Assembly: GCA_964035795.1 (NCBI GenBank)
Contig: OZ038322.1
Location: 15,733,447 to 15,797,446 of the forward strand
Source of the DNA: Pterobdella sp. o SKG-2022
Taxonomy: Eukaryota; Annelida; Clitellata; Hirudinida; Piscicolidae
DNA: 64,000 nt
Direction of reading: 5' to 3'
In this document: positions 47,927 through 59,258 of the stretch, piece after piece
How the letters are laid out: every line of letters begins with the position of its first letter
How positions within the stretch are numbered: the stretch's first letter is position 1
Position numbers and translations under genes: made by a program
Notes under the pieces: model-generated
The model's input: only the letters and a program-made list of their open reading frames with translations
Databases searched by the model: none
Told to the model about the DNA's origin: nothing

Positions 47927-50900
47927 ATGTCTTCTGCCAGTCAATTGGGAATAATTGGAAACCGAACTACTGGACAAAGTATTAGAACACAAAATGGTAA
48001 TTTTGAAACTTTTTCAGTTTCAGCCGCTAGACCATGATTCTGTATAATATCACTCACTCTAAAGATTTGCTAACTCATAGATTATTCTAATAAAATAGAT
48101 TTTCTTGAAGTTTTTCAAAATTTTCGATATATTCTAAATATTATTTCAGTAATGGCGGCTTGTTCGATAGCCAATATAGTAAAAACCAGCTTAGGTCCTG
48201 TTGGCTTAGACAAAATGATGGTAGATGATGTCGGAGTAAGTTAGATTATTTAAAATTATAAATTTTGTTATTTTCAAAAACAAATGAATGGTCAAATTTA
48301 TTATAGGACGTAACAATAACCAATGACGGGGCTACTATTCTCAAACTGTTGGATGTAGATCATCCTGCTGCTAAGGTCTGCTTCATTAACAATCATTCGC
48401 ATTATTTAACTTATTATTATCAATTTAGTTGTTTGTCACTTGCAAAAACCAACAAAAAAATTTTTTTTTAATTAAATTATTTGTGTATTTTTATCAATTA
48501 TTATTGTGTTAAAATAACAATATTCATTAAAATTTGATAATTATAATCCATATATTTTGAAAATTCACTAAATTATTTTCAAGGTGTTGGTGGAGCTAGC
48601 ACAGTTGCAAGATGAGGAAGTTGGAGATGGAACTACATCTGTGGTATGTTTTTTATTGTTTATTTGGCATAGTTTCAAAAAGAAATTTTGTTGAAAATTT
48701 TTTTTCAATAATAAAAAGTTAAAAACTTTTGAATAAAAGTATCACTATATAATTTTTAATGTTAATTAGAAAATTAACATCTAAATTTTGCATTCACTAA
48801 ATCATTAATAGAAACAATTAAAAATATTATAACATTGTTCAAGGTGCTGATTGCTGCAGAGTTGTTGAAGAATGCAGATGAATTAGTGAAGAACAAGATC
48901 CATCCTACTTCTATCATCAGTGGCTTCAGACTTGCCTGCAAGGAAGCATGCTCCTACATCCAAGTGATAACCTCAATGCTTTAATGTTTAATGTGTGAAG
49001 CTTCAGAAATGCTTATAAATTTATTCTAATTAGAGGTGCATAAGATTTTTATCAAAAATGTTATATTGCTATTTTAAAAAACTACATTTTATTTTATTAG
49101 TAAACCTCAAATTATGAGGATTTATAAGAACACGTGCTAATTAATTATGACAAGGTTTTACTTGTCGATAATTTTGGCTAAATAAAAAATTTTTTTTACG
49201 TGTTTTTATAAATCTTCATAATTTAAAGTTTACTCATAAAATTCAAGTTTATGAAAGAACATACGATGTCTCTGAATATCTACATTTTATTTATATTCTG
49301 TATGCTTAATTTTTCAATGATCACAATCTACTAGGAGTTTTGATTTTAAAATTATAATCTCAATCAATTACAAAAATAATTTATCAAACTAAACCTCAAA
49401 CTACAGGAAAAGATGTCAGTGCCAGTGGATGAGCTAGGCAAACAATGTATTTTGAATTGTGCCAAGACATCAATGTCCAGCAAGGTTGCTTATTATTGAT
49501 TATACCTTCAGTGCTGTACAAGTTTTTTATGCTTGTATTGATAGCATATGTTCTAAGGCATATTTTATTAAATCATTTATTTGAAAAAACCTTTTGTTGT
49601 ATTTGAGTTGATAGTTATTGGCTTTGGATAATTAATTCTTATTGTTTTATTTTGTTGCTACTAAATTGAAATTTCAACAACTGGTTTATATACCTTCACA
49701 GGTCATTGGCAATGATGATGATTTCTTTGCTAAACTAGTGGTTGATGCAGCTTTGGCTGTCAAGGTAATTTTTTTTACTTATTATTATTTTTTATTTAAC
49801 GACTTATATTAAAAATTTCAAAATATCTAAAAAAAATTTTAAATTCATTCTTATAATATAATGATATTTAACCTAGTATGATATTTATAATCCAGTTGAA
49901 CTTATTAATATTTAAGCATAATCAAGCTGCACACCCACACATGTAGGTGAGTGACAACAAGGAGGGTCACAGGTACCCCATAAAGGCAGTGAACATCCTC
50001 AAGTCACATGGTATGAGAGCACTGGAAAGTCAGCTGGTGATGGGGTATGCTCTCAACTGCACTGTTGCCTCTGAAGGTTGCTGTCTATGAATCTAATGTT
50101 ACTACAGCATATAACTTGGGCTGGATTGGCTTACTTTTATTTATAATTATTTCATTCATGTTATATGCATTTATTGGCATGGTTTCAACATTCATAATGT
50201 TTTTTTTTAATTCAGTTGAAATTGAAGTAAATTTCATAATATCTTTGGCTATAAACCAAAATATGCTACTTTTTGATAAATCAAATATTTTTATTTAGAG
50301 CATCTAAAATATATTTAAAATTTTTAAAAATTGATTTTCAGCTATGACAAAAAAGGTAACAGGGGCAAAGATTGCCTTCTTGGACTTCTCCTTGCAGAAG
50401 GCTAAGATGAAGCTGGGAGTGCAAGTGTTGGTTGATGACCCTGCCAAACTTGAAGCCATAAGACAAAGGTCAGTTAATATAATTCAAGGAGAATTTTGTT
50501 CAATAGTTGTATGAGCATTCTATGCACTGAAGCATGGTATATGTGCATGAATGTTATAAAATAGATTGTGAAACTTGTTTTGACAAGTTATATTAAATTA
50601 AAATTGGTCATACACCTTTAGAGAGACAGATATAACAAAAGAGAGAATCAAAAAGATCTTGGCAACAGGAGTGAATGTGGTGTTGACAACGGGGGGAGTT
50701 GATGACTTGTGCACCAAGTACTTCATTGAGGCTGGAGCCATGGCTGTAAGAAGGTGCAAAAAGAATGATCTCAAACGAATCGCTAAGGCTACTGGAGGTT
50801 CATTAATTTCTCTATGTGTACTCTATCACATAATGAATTTGTGTTTTGTTGATGTGTTTGAAGCTTACCACTACAGTGATTATTGTATGTATTAATTGAA

Positions 50901-52859
50901 TAGATAAGCCAGGTTTTGTTTGAAAACACAAAAACTTAAATTGGCTATTACTTTATTCATAAATAGGGAACAAAAATATATTTAAAACTATAAAAATTGA
51001 GCTTAAGACATCAATAAGCCTTTGTAGCATATCTAGTTTGTGAACTGTGCGCCTTACAAGTGAATTAATAATAATAAGTATATATTTGCAAATTTGCGTT
51101 TAAAACTGTGTGTTAAATGAGACAAAAACTCCATTGGTTCTTAGAGAAAAAATATGTACATGAATGGCTAGCTCTTGGATATGATAGAGGGCCATTTGGC
51201 TTTTTCTTAACAATTCATACTGGCTCACAACTTTCCATACCCACTCACCAAACAGGCCAACTGCTACCAACTCTGGCGAACATGGAGGGAGAAGAAAGTT
51301 TTGAGGTTGGTGTAATTATATTTTACATTGATAGCGCAAATTCTATGCTGTTTTAAATGTTTCTGCGAAAAGCATTTTTTTGTGATATTAGTGTAAAAGT
51401 AATCAGAAGTTTTAATGCTCAAATTTGGTGGCATTCTCGTAATTAACATTATAACTGAACATTTCTTTAAATCTCTAGGTTTCAATATGTGAGTATGCAA
51501 AGAAGCTTCAACACTAAAAAACAAATATAAAAGTAGCATACATTCAAAATATTCTCAGTATATTGAGGATTAAACCGCATTTAAAATCTTGCTATTTATT
51601 TACCTCAACTGTTGTTACCTTCTTCATGGCAGGCATCCTCAATTGGTCACGCAGAGGAAGTGGTGCAGGAAAGGGTGTGTGATGATGAGTTGATTCTCAT
51701 TAAAGGGTGAGTCTCCATGGGGTTTTGTATATGTGTCGTGGTACTGAATGCTATTGTTGGGTTTACTCAAGGTGAAGTTAATTCCCTCCATTAAATAAAT
51801 TGATTTTTTAATCGAGTTTTATTTAAAACATGCTTGAGTTGAAAATTTAGTTATTTTTTAATTATGTTGAAAAAACACCTTAATAAATAAGTCTCCCATA
51901 CTTTATATTTTAAAAAAATCAATAAATATGAAGTATTTGGAATACAAATGATACGTTAACACAGACCGGCCCAAAGAACCTCAGCCAGCATTATCCTCAG
52001 GGGCGCCAATGACTTCCTGCTTGATGAAATGGAAAGGTTGCTTGTCTTTCATTATCATTATTATAGTGATCTTAATCGTTTGAGTGTTAGTTACACAGTT
52101 ATTGGTATATTCAATGATGAAAGGTCGGTACATGACGCCCTGTGCGTAGTGAAGAGAGTGTTGGAGTCTAAGACGGTGGTTCCAGGGGGGGGGGCTGTGG
52201 AGGCTGCCGTGTCCATCTACCTTGAGAACTTTGCTTCTTCTCTAGTTCGTTTTTTATGAGTTTTTATCAATAGTTGAACCTATTGCAGTTTTAGAATTGT
52301 TATTTATTCAGCTCTAAAAATTCCGCAGTCTTCTAGAGAACAATTGGCTATAGCTGAATTTGCAAATTCTCTCTTAGTGATACCTAAGCAACTGGCAGTT
52401 AATGCGGCTCATGAGTGCACAGATTTGGTTGCCAAGTTGAGGGCTTTCCATAACTCTGCTCAAACCAAAGCTGAACATACAGAACTCAAATGGTAATTTC
52501 TACTTTATTTTCCCATGTAATTATTTAAAAGTTTTGAAGAGTATATTTTTCAAATAAAATTTAATTTAGATTTTTAATTTTTACCATCATAAAGAAAATT
52601 ACAATTTAAAATATTTTAATTCACCGGTTAACATATATATACTTATAGGATTGGTTTGGACTTGATAGAGGGTAAAGTAAGAGACAGTAAAGAGGCAGGA
52701 GTTTTCGAGCCAGCTATTTCTAAAATCAAGAGTCTCAAGTTTGCTACAGAAGCTGCCATCACTATTCTTAGGATTGATGACATGATCAAACTGCACCCTG
52801 AAGAAAAACAAGGCAAGTCTTACCAAGATGCATGCAATGCAGGAGAACTAGATGGATAA
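47927..52859 (+). CDS. CCT1: T-complex protein 1 subunit alpha (CCT1), chaperonin
   Basis: Sixteen exons: 47927-47996, 48150-48235, 48307-48375, 48584-48643, 48844-48963, 49407-49484, 49702-49764, 49947-50076, 50342-50468, 50622-50797, 51256-51305, 51633-51706, 51965-52036, 52124-52244, 52329-52492, 52649-52859. All phases agree; 556 residues. CCT1 is one of eight subunits of the cytosolic TRiC ring, which folds actin and tubulin using ATP. Visible motifs: [10 protein letters not shown], the ATP-site [11 protein letters not shown] and GDGTTS (residues 89-94), TTGGVDDLC in the apical part, and [11 protein letters not shown] near the C-terminal equatorial part. Identity to animal CCT1 is high throughout. 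Intact. Confidence 0.98.
51028..51085 (+). repeat. Retroposon 3' tail with AAT microsatellite (copy 2), in a CCT1 intron
   Basis: CTAGTTTGTGAACTGTGCGC then CTTACAAGTGAATTAATAAT, matching the element at 36806-36866 in the same orientation with about eight differences. Confidence 0.55.
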
Positions 52860-54038
52860 ATTATATAAAAAAAATTATCTATTGAATAAATTTTGATACG
52901 AAATTGTTAAAGTCATAAACAATTTTTTAAAAGTTTAATTTTTAAATGTAAGAATTTACAATTTTTTCATATTTAGTTATGAAGTTACAAAATACGCTTA
53001 TAATTTATCTTTCTATCAGTCTTTTAAGTAAATTTGTTTAAGTTCGCATTAGATCTCGTGATTTTCACGATGTATCCGCACGCCTTTTGACGATAAATAA
53101 AAGCTTGTCAAACTATATTGCCAACTTGCTGTAAAATTATCGAGAAGAAAAATTGCCGCCAAATATCAATCATTTATACGGTTCTACTCACAGCTATCTC
53201 GTTCAAATGCTCCAAGTCAAATTTAGTACTACATTAATGTTTAAAGTATCTTATGGTTTTTTAACAAGCTCAGTTTAGTTTTTTATCTCCAACTTGTTCG
53301 CCATTTAGATAGCCGGATGCACTATTTTGTTGTCTTACTACATTTCCTAGAACCAAACACTGCAAATTTATTTAAAAAATAAAATATTTGCTTTTGTACC
53401 TTTCAAAAGCTACCCTATTAACTCAAATGCAAGTCGTCCACACTTACCTACGTTTTTCAAAGGCTCATTCAAAAAAGACAATGCTAGCTGGTCGCCAAAA
53501 CTTTGTACATTCTCTGTTCAACTAAGAGTGGTTGAGAATTTTGAGGTTGGATGCTGGAAAGTTGTCGAACAGATTTGTCACCTCTCCGTCTTATTCGATC
53601 GCTTTCACACGCCGATTGACAATAGTTAATTTTTTAGCTGAGTTTCTCATACTTGTAGTTTATTTGCTAGATCAACAAGTGTTAAGGTTGCTTTGCGGCG
53701 TTTTTTCATTCGTTTTTCAAAAAGTTTCTAGATTATTTGGTAGTCTAACTATATCAAAAATGACTATGAGATACAAAAATTCAACAGTTTTTCATAATTA
53801 ATTCATTTTCTCAGACTTACATTTTTATAAATATATGTTTGCTGAAAAGTTTATGTCAATTCAATGGTTATGAAAAGGGGAAACATCGCGATATAAGATT
53901 TGAAAAATTGAATGAGTTGTCGATAGGAATTAAGTTTTAAAATAAACGTCTAAATGCCGTCATGAGCAAAATATTGTGAATACAAAATAACATCAAGAAA
54001 GTTTTAAAAAGTTGAAAATTTAAAAATAAAACAGACTC
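52860..54038. other. Intergenic region between CCT1 and the protamine-like ORF
   Basis: AT-rich, with slightly higher GC around 53040-53560. An 89-codon frame at 53532-53801 has no recognisable motif and is probably random. It presumably includes the CCT1 3' end and the promoter of the next ORF. Confidence 0.4.
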
Positions 54039-54173
54039 ATGGGATGTGCTATGAGCACCGCTAAACCACTCAACAAAGACAAATGTGTTAGAAGGAAGCG
54101 AAGTTCTTGTGGTAGAAAGAAAAAGAAGAAGAGATCCTGCAAAAGAAAAGTCAAAATCCCAAAATGTAAATGA
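54039..54173 (+). CDS. Protamine-like small basic Cys-rich protein (44 aa)
   Basis: A short frame with ATG at 54039 and TGA at 54171-54173; an in-frame TAA four codons upstream fixes this ATG as the first possible start. The 44 residues include 20 Lys/Arg (45%) and 5 Cys spread along the chain, with the core CGRKKKKKRSCKRK. This composition is that of a protamine-like sperm nuclear basic protein or a short KR-rich nuclear peptide. I see no family-level homology and no splice evidence. In DNA this AT-rich, Lys codons arise by chance from A-runs, but the evenly spaced Cys and Arg codons (AGA, AGG, CGA) argue for selection. Expression is unproven. Confidence 0.5.
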   Translation: MGCAMSTAKPLNKDKCVRRKRSSCGRKKKKKRSCKRKVKIPKCK

Positions 54174-55690
54174 ATTTGACGAAAGCAGACGAATTTTCCT
54201 AAAAACTTTTGAAATGAACTTTCGTTAGTTTGTTAAAAATCGTTAAAAAGATAAACACATCAACAAGGCAATCCATTTCATTAAAAACTTAATTCTTTTT
54301 GTTTTCCCATTGTTTTAAAAACTTTACATAAGCTTAAAATTAAAAAAACTAAAAAAGCCCTGATGTTAGAAAAAGAAAAAATACGTAAGCGTAATGAAAT
54401 ATTTGCAGTGCTGAATATTGTATAAATTTATATATATCAATTTTGGGGAAATCTAAGGGCTTTTTAGATATATAAACAATGGTTACACACGAGTTACATA
54501 AATAAATTAAGATTCAATACACGATTTGAGTTATGCCAAATTGTCATCCTTCTGAATTATCACTATCATTTTGACCAAAACTACATGGTTGTAAATGCCA
54601 ATTTTTTACTCAGGTTCTTCTACTGCTTTCTATCAAAAACCATTCTTAAGTTTTCTGTTATGCATGGAAATTTTTTTAGAAAGCTTAGTATTGTTGCTTT
54701 GGGTCCGTCTCAAGAGCTAAGATGCTCGTGGTTATTCGAGCTGGTGAAAGAAAATGTAGTATGGGAAAATTACGAAGTGGGGTCAGTCTGCTAAACCGTG
54801 TTATTTACTCGATTATTCTTTTTTTACCGCAAGATATAGTTTATTTAATATTTTTGGGAACTGAATACATCTATGAAGCTACAAGAAAACGGTGAAATGA
54901 AGTCAGCCGTACTTCTTTTTTTTCTCAAAGGTTGTATACCACAGTATAAGATCAGCACTATTATTAAATGATCAAAAAATGTATACTTTGAAACTATTTT
55001 CATCATCAGGCTTTAAAAAACCGGTTTAGTTATAACCTAGTTTCGAAAAACTTTGTTTATGAATTATAATGAATAGTTAATCGATGTTTTTCAGTAACCC
55101 AAAGATTTGTGCAATTTTAAATACTCCAGAGCTCAATCGTTTATTTTAATTATTGGGACAAACGGGATGAACATTTCGTGTTTTTGTTTTTTTAAATTTT
55201 CTTCTTGATTTTTATCCATAATGTTAAAAGGTTGAAGACGAAATATTAAAAAGTTCCATAATTTTTAAAAATTTATTCTATAATAAAATCAATTAAATGA
55301 ATAAAAACTGGAATAATTAGGAACAATCAAAAATAAATAATTGTCGATATTTTTTATACAAAAAATCAAATCATCCAAACATATCTAACTCAGTAAAAAA
55401 ACAATTCCACAAAAAAAGGTCAATTGTCAAATTAAAATCTTGTATTTATTTCTATAAAAATGACAATCCATCACTAATTGCCCATTTCATTAAAAAACTT
55501 TAAATAAATTGTAATTATTTTTAAAATCAACCAGCTATTTATAAAAAATAAATTCAGCTTTGTATAGCAATCTCAATTTAATACATCATCGAGTATATAT
55601 ATATATAAATGAACTTATTTATGTATATAAAACAAAATAACTTGAAAATTAAATAAAATTTGATCAAAATTATAAAATATTTTGACATGC
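54174..55690. other. AT-rich intergenic region
   Basis: Poly-A/T tracts and a TA microsatellite near 55595. No coding frame, RNA gene or retroelement that I can support. Confidence 0.5.
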
Positions 55691-56403
55691 TTAAGAAGTA
55701 ATCTTTGCTTCTACAAAAGTTGTTTTTCCCTGAATATGATCAGCAAGAGTGTCTTGAGGTGGTTGAAAATAATTTTGTTTGCAAAAAGCTTTTGTCTTTC
55801 TTCTTCCTTTATTATAAAAACTGAAAAAACTTAAATCTAAGTATTGACTTACAGCATGAAAAACAAGTCTTTCATATGCATCTGGGATTGTAGTAATATA
55901 AATGAACAATGAATTTTCTAAAAAACAATCAACTAAATCTCTTTCTATGGTTTCTAATCTCTCTATTGGGAAACTTTTACGCTTTAAAAAATTTCTCAAT
56001 TTGAAACTTATACGATTGAAGGCAAGGTGTGATGGTACACATTCAGCTTCATTATTTGGGCAAATTGAAACATTTTTCAACGTATCATACTGTTTTTCTT
56101 CAAGCAAATTTATGAAATTTTGCCATATTCCATATTTTGTTTTTCAATAAAAAGGCAATCTAAAGGAGTCAGTTCTACCAAATCTTCATCATCAGATTCG
56201 AAATAATTTATTTTTAATTTTAGTGATTCTAACTGATCTATTAAATCTTCAAGCCTTTTTCTTTTTCAAATATGTTTTGCTCCATCATATTCCTTCCTTT
56301 GAGCTCGAGGTTTAAAATGATGCTGAGGTCTTTCAAAATTCTTTTTCGATTTAAATGCTTTAGACATATTCTCAATATTACTAATGTTAATTTCTTTAGC
56401 CAT
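55691..56403 (-). pseudogene. R3HDM4: R3HDM4-like gene copy, intronless, with a stop and a frameshift
   Basis: The minus-strand frame starts at ATG 56403, reads to an in-frame TGA at 56268-56266, and continues in the same frame through a region with ESDDEDLVELTPLDC. It then changes frame by one base in an A-rich tract near 56145. The rest is open to 55691: YGIWQNFINLLEE, AFNRISFKLRNFLKRK, PIERLETIERDL, and YERLVFHAVSQYLDL in the R3H region. The order matches R3H domain-containing protein 4, a poorly studied nuclear protein whose R3H motif binds single-stranded nucleic acid. No introns are seen although every neighbour is intron-rich, so a processed retrocopy is likely. Sequencing error in the A-run is an alternative for the frameshift but does not explain the TGA. 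Confidence 0.7.
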
Positions 56404-57190
56404 AAAAACGGTTTAGAGCTTTTTCGTGAGACGACCAGAGCCCTCCGATTTCAAATGTACACAAAATGTGCATATAATAAGAAAAATATTTTAAATTTTG
56501 GTAAATATATAAATTGTCATAACGAGGAAATAAAATATAAAGAAGATAAAAAAGACTCCAATTTTTTGAAAAGTAAAAAAATTTTATGTTCGATCTAAAC
56601 TTTTCCTTCGTTATCTGACGATTGACACACTCCACGATAGGTGCAAATATGTCTATTGGTACTCTAAAACGAGATTTTAAATTTTTATTCGTGCACAGTA
56701 CTTGTGTTTTTATGCATTCATTAAAGCGCAGACGACCAAGCACCTTCTATAGAAAAGAAAGTGTTTTTCACTGACCAACAGAATTAAAGCAGATTTTTTA
56801 AAATTGGTAATTCCCTTGCTGAGAAAGCATTTAAATGGTATCATTTATTTTAAAAATATGAATATAAAATAGCAAAAAAAATGCTTTCTTAGCAAAAAAA
56901 CAGCAAATTAAAAAAATCTCGTCCAGATCTTCTTCAATACTATTAATCATTGGAAAACACACTTTCTTCTCTAAACGCCCACTCGCAGATCACCTGTCAT
57001 GCAAGCAACTTTTACAGCTAAATTACAGAGATATTGGCCAACAGCTATGCAGTGCCAACGTAACTAAGAAACGTATTAAAAGATTAAATAGATCTAATTA
57101 TGGAAAAAGATTTATTATTCATGAGAAATATTTATTCTTTCATAAGCTTAAATTATAAAGAACAAATAAATCGATCTAGATAAAAACGAA
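56404..57190. other. Region between the R3HDM4-like copy and PSMD3
   Basis: Contains the 3' flank of PSMD3 and possible 5' flank of the R3HDM4-like copy. A 115-codon minus frame at 56396-56743 has no motif I recognise. Confidence 0.35.
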
Positions 57191-59258
57191 TCAAAAGTCA
57201 TCAAAATCTTCTTCTGCAATTTCCTTAGCACTTTCAAGCTCTTGTTGCTCTCTTTCTCTTCTCTCCTTAACAATAATGAGTAATCAAAAAGTTAGCATAC
57301 GAATAATACGGGAAAAAAACAAGGGTTTTCAAAAGTATATTACAGAGCTTGTTATATTTTAGAAAATCATTCTCAAAATAAGTATTTCCTAAAGTATCAA
57401 AAATCCTCATGACAAACTTTTGAAAATTTGCATTGTATTTTTCCATATTATAAGAACTAAAATATGAGTAAATATAAAAACTTGAAAAAACTTTATATTC
57501 ACCTCGGCAGTTTCCAAATCCTTGTTGTATGACTTAGGTGGAAACCTCATAGCCTTTAAAAAATACTTAATTTTTTAAGATAATTCAATGCTTTCATATA
57601 ATTATTATAACTCATCATCATTTTTTATCATCTTTATAATCCCATCACTATGAGGTTAGATGTGAGAATACATTATAGAACACATTAAATAAACTATTAT
57701 AAAAACCTTCAAATGCTCAAATCTTATGAAAATATTGGATTCTACTTTAAAAAATTAGCCTCAAAGATTTTTCTATTTTGAAAAATCAAAAATTTAAATT
57801 TAATTCAAGTTGAACCAAAAATAAGAGTTACAGACCTTAATAGACTGATTGTGAATATTCAGACAGAAATTGATTCTCTGATGAAAAGCAGTCATTGGTT
57901 CATTAGTGCTGTAAATATCAGCATTCTCTTTAGACTGCATAAACTTATGCTCATGATCAATTGATGCTTCAATTACACCATCTCTTATTGCTTTGGCAAC
58001 AATGAATTCTGCATCTTCTGAACTTCCAATTTGTAATTTTTTGGCAACATCTGCCAAAGAAATCCGTGAATAAGATTGGCTTATTATACGAACTCCTGTT
58101 TTTATTACATTGTGTCGAAGTCTGACAATAAGTGATAAAGTGCCATCATGTTCAAACTTGCTTTGATTTGCATCTAATACTAAACTAAAAGAAGCTAAAT
58201 TTCCTGTTCTCACTGCTTGAGTGAGCTGCATATAAGGTGCCAGAGTTTTTATCAATTGAGGTTGTCTGAAAATAGCCTTTTCAGGGATTTCACCAAGGAG
58301 TAATTCAACAGTAATTACAAATTTTTGAACAGTTTGCTTGAAACCTATAGCAGTATGTTGAGGTGATTTTCTTAAAGCTTCAACCAAGTCTGAGTGAGAA
58401 GAGGAATAATCAAGTTGAATGGCCTTGACTCTTCCTCGATAATACAAGTATCTAGCCCACTCATTGTTAGATGCATTCTCTGGGAAAGTAGATTTTGCAA
58501 TGAGCTTGGCTGCTTGGTCATATAAATTGAAGTGAAGAAAATTTCTAAGCAAAAGATTAAAAAGTGTGGCTTGAGAATGGGTATCAGTTTTGAGAGTGCT
58601 TGTGCATAAGCGAGCATTCAAGACATCTCTGATTTCATCCAGTTTATTATTGAGTTCATAAGCTCTTGAATAATAAAAATAGCAACGAGCTGCAAAAGGA
58701 TCCAAGCTTCTTCTGTTTTGTTTCTTGAGTTTATTCATCAAATCTTCTGCACACTTTATTAATAAAGACAATTTTTCATTGTCAATCAAAAATACAAGCA
58801 AGAGCAAATGCAGAAATATGTCAGTTTCTACAAGAACATTTGTATTGAACTTGGAAGTTCTAACTTTTCCAGAATCATCTACATCCATTTGCTCTTCTAA
58901 ATACTCACACAAAAGTTTGTAATTGTTTGCTGATAAATGAAATGCAAAAGCTTTTCTGAGAACATTTGAGTTTAGTCGTTTTCTTAAATTAACTAATGTT
59001 CTTAACACCCTCAGCATGTATCTAGGCTCTTTGCTCACTACAGCCTTTTCTACCAGTTTTATATTTTGTCGAATATCTGAAAGTATTCAAAAAAAAATTT
59101 TTTATTTATTATTCATTAAATATACATATCATATATCTTTTCGAACCATCTAAAGTAACCGCATCTGGATCTTTTTTCGGTTCTTTTACAACTTCTTCAT
59201 TCTCAATATCCTTCATCTCAATATCTTTGACTGAAGTATCTAATACTTCAACAGTCAT
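57191..59258 (-). CDS. PSMD3: 26S proteasome non-ATPase regulatory subunit 3 (Rpn3)
   Basis: Four exons: 59258-59147, 59076-57836, 57553-57503, 57265-57191, in phase, ~492 residues. Rpn3 is a PCI-domain scaffold subunit of the 19S lid and helps build and anchor the lid on the proteasome. Clear signatures: QNRRSLDPFAARCYFYY, NLLLRNFLHFNLYDQA, NNEWARYLYYRGRVKAIQLD, and the PCI/winged-helix block RHNVIKTGVRIISQSYSRIS followed by DAEFIVAKAIRDGVIEA. The acidic C-terminus (AEEDFDDF) follows RFPPKSYNKDLE, the conserved tail. Identity to animal PSMD3 is high. Unlike its neighbours, most of the protein lies in one 1.24-kb exon. Intact. Confidence 0.98.

Noticed and set aside
53532..53801. 89-codon plus-strand frame
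   Set aside because: No motif, no splice context; composition like the surrounding non-coding DNA.
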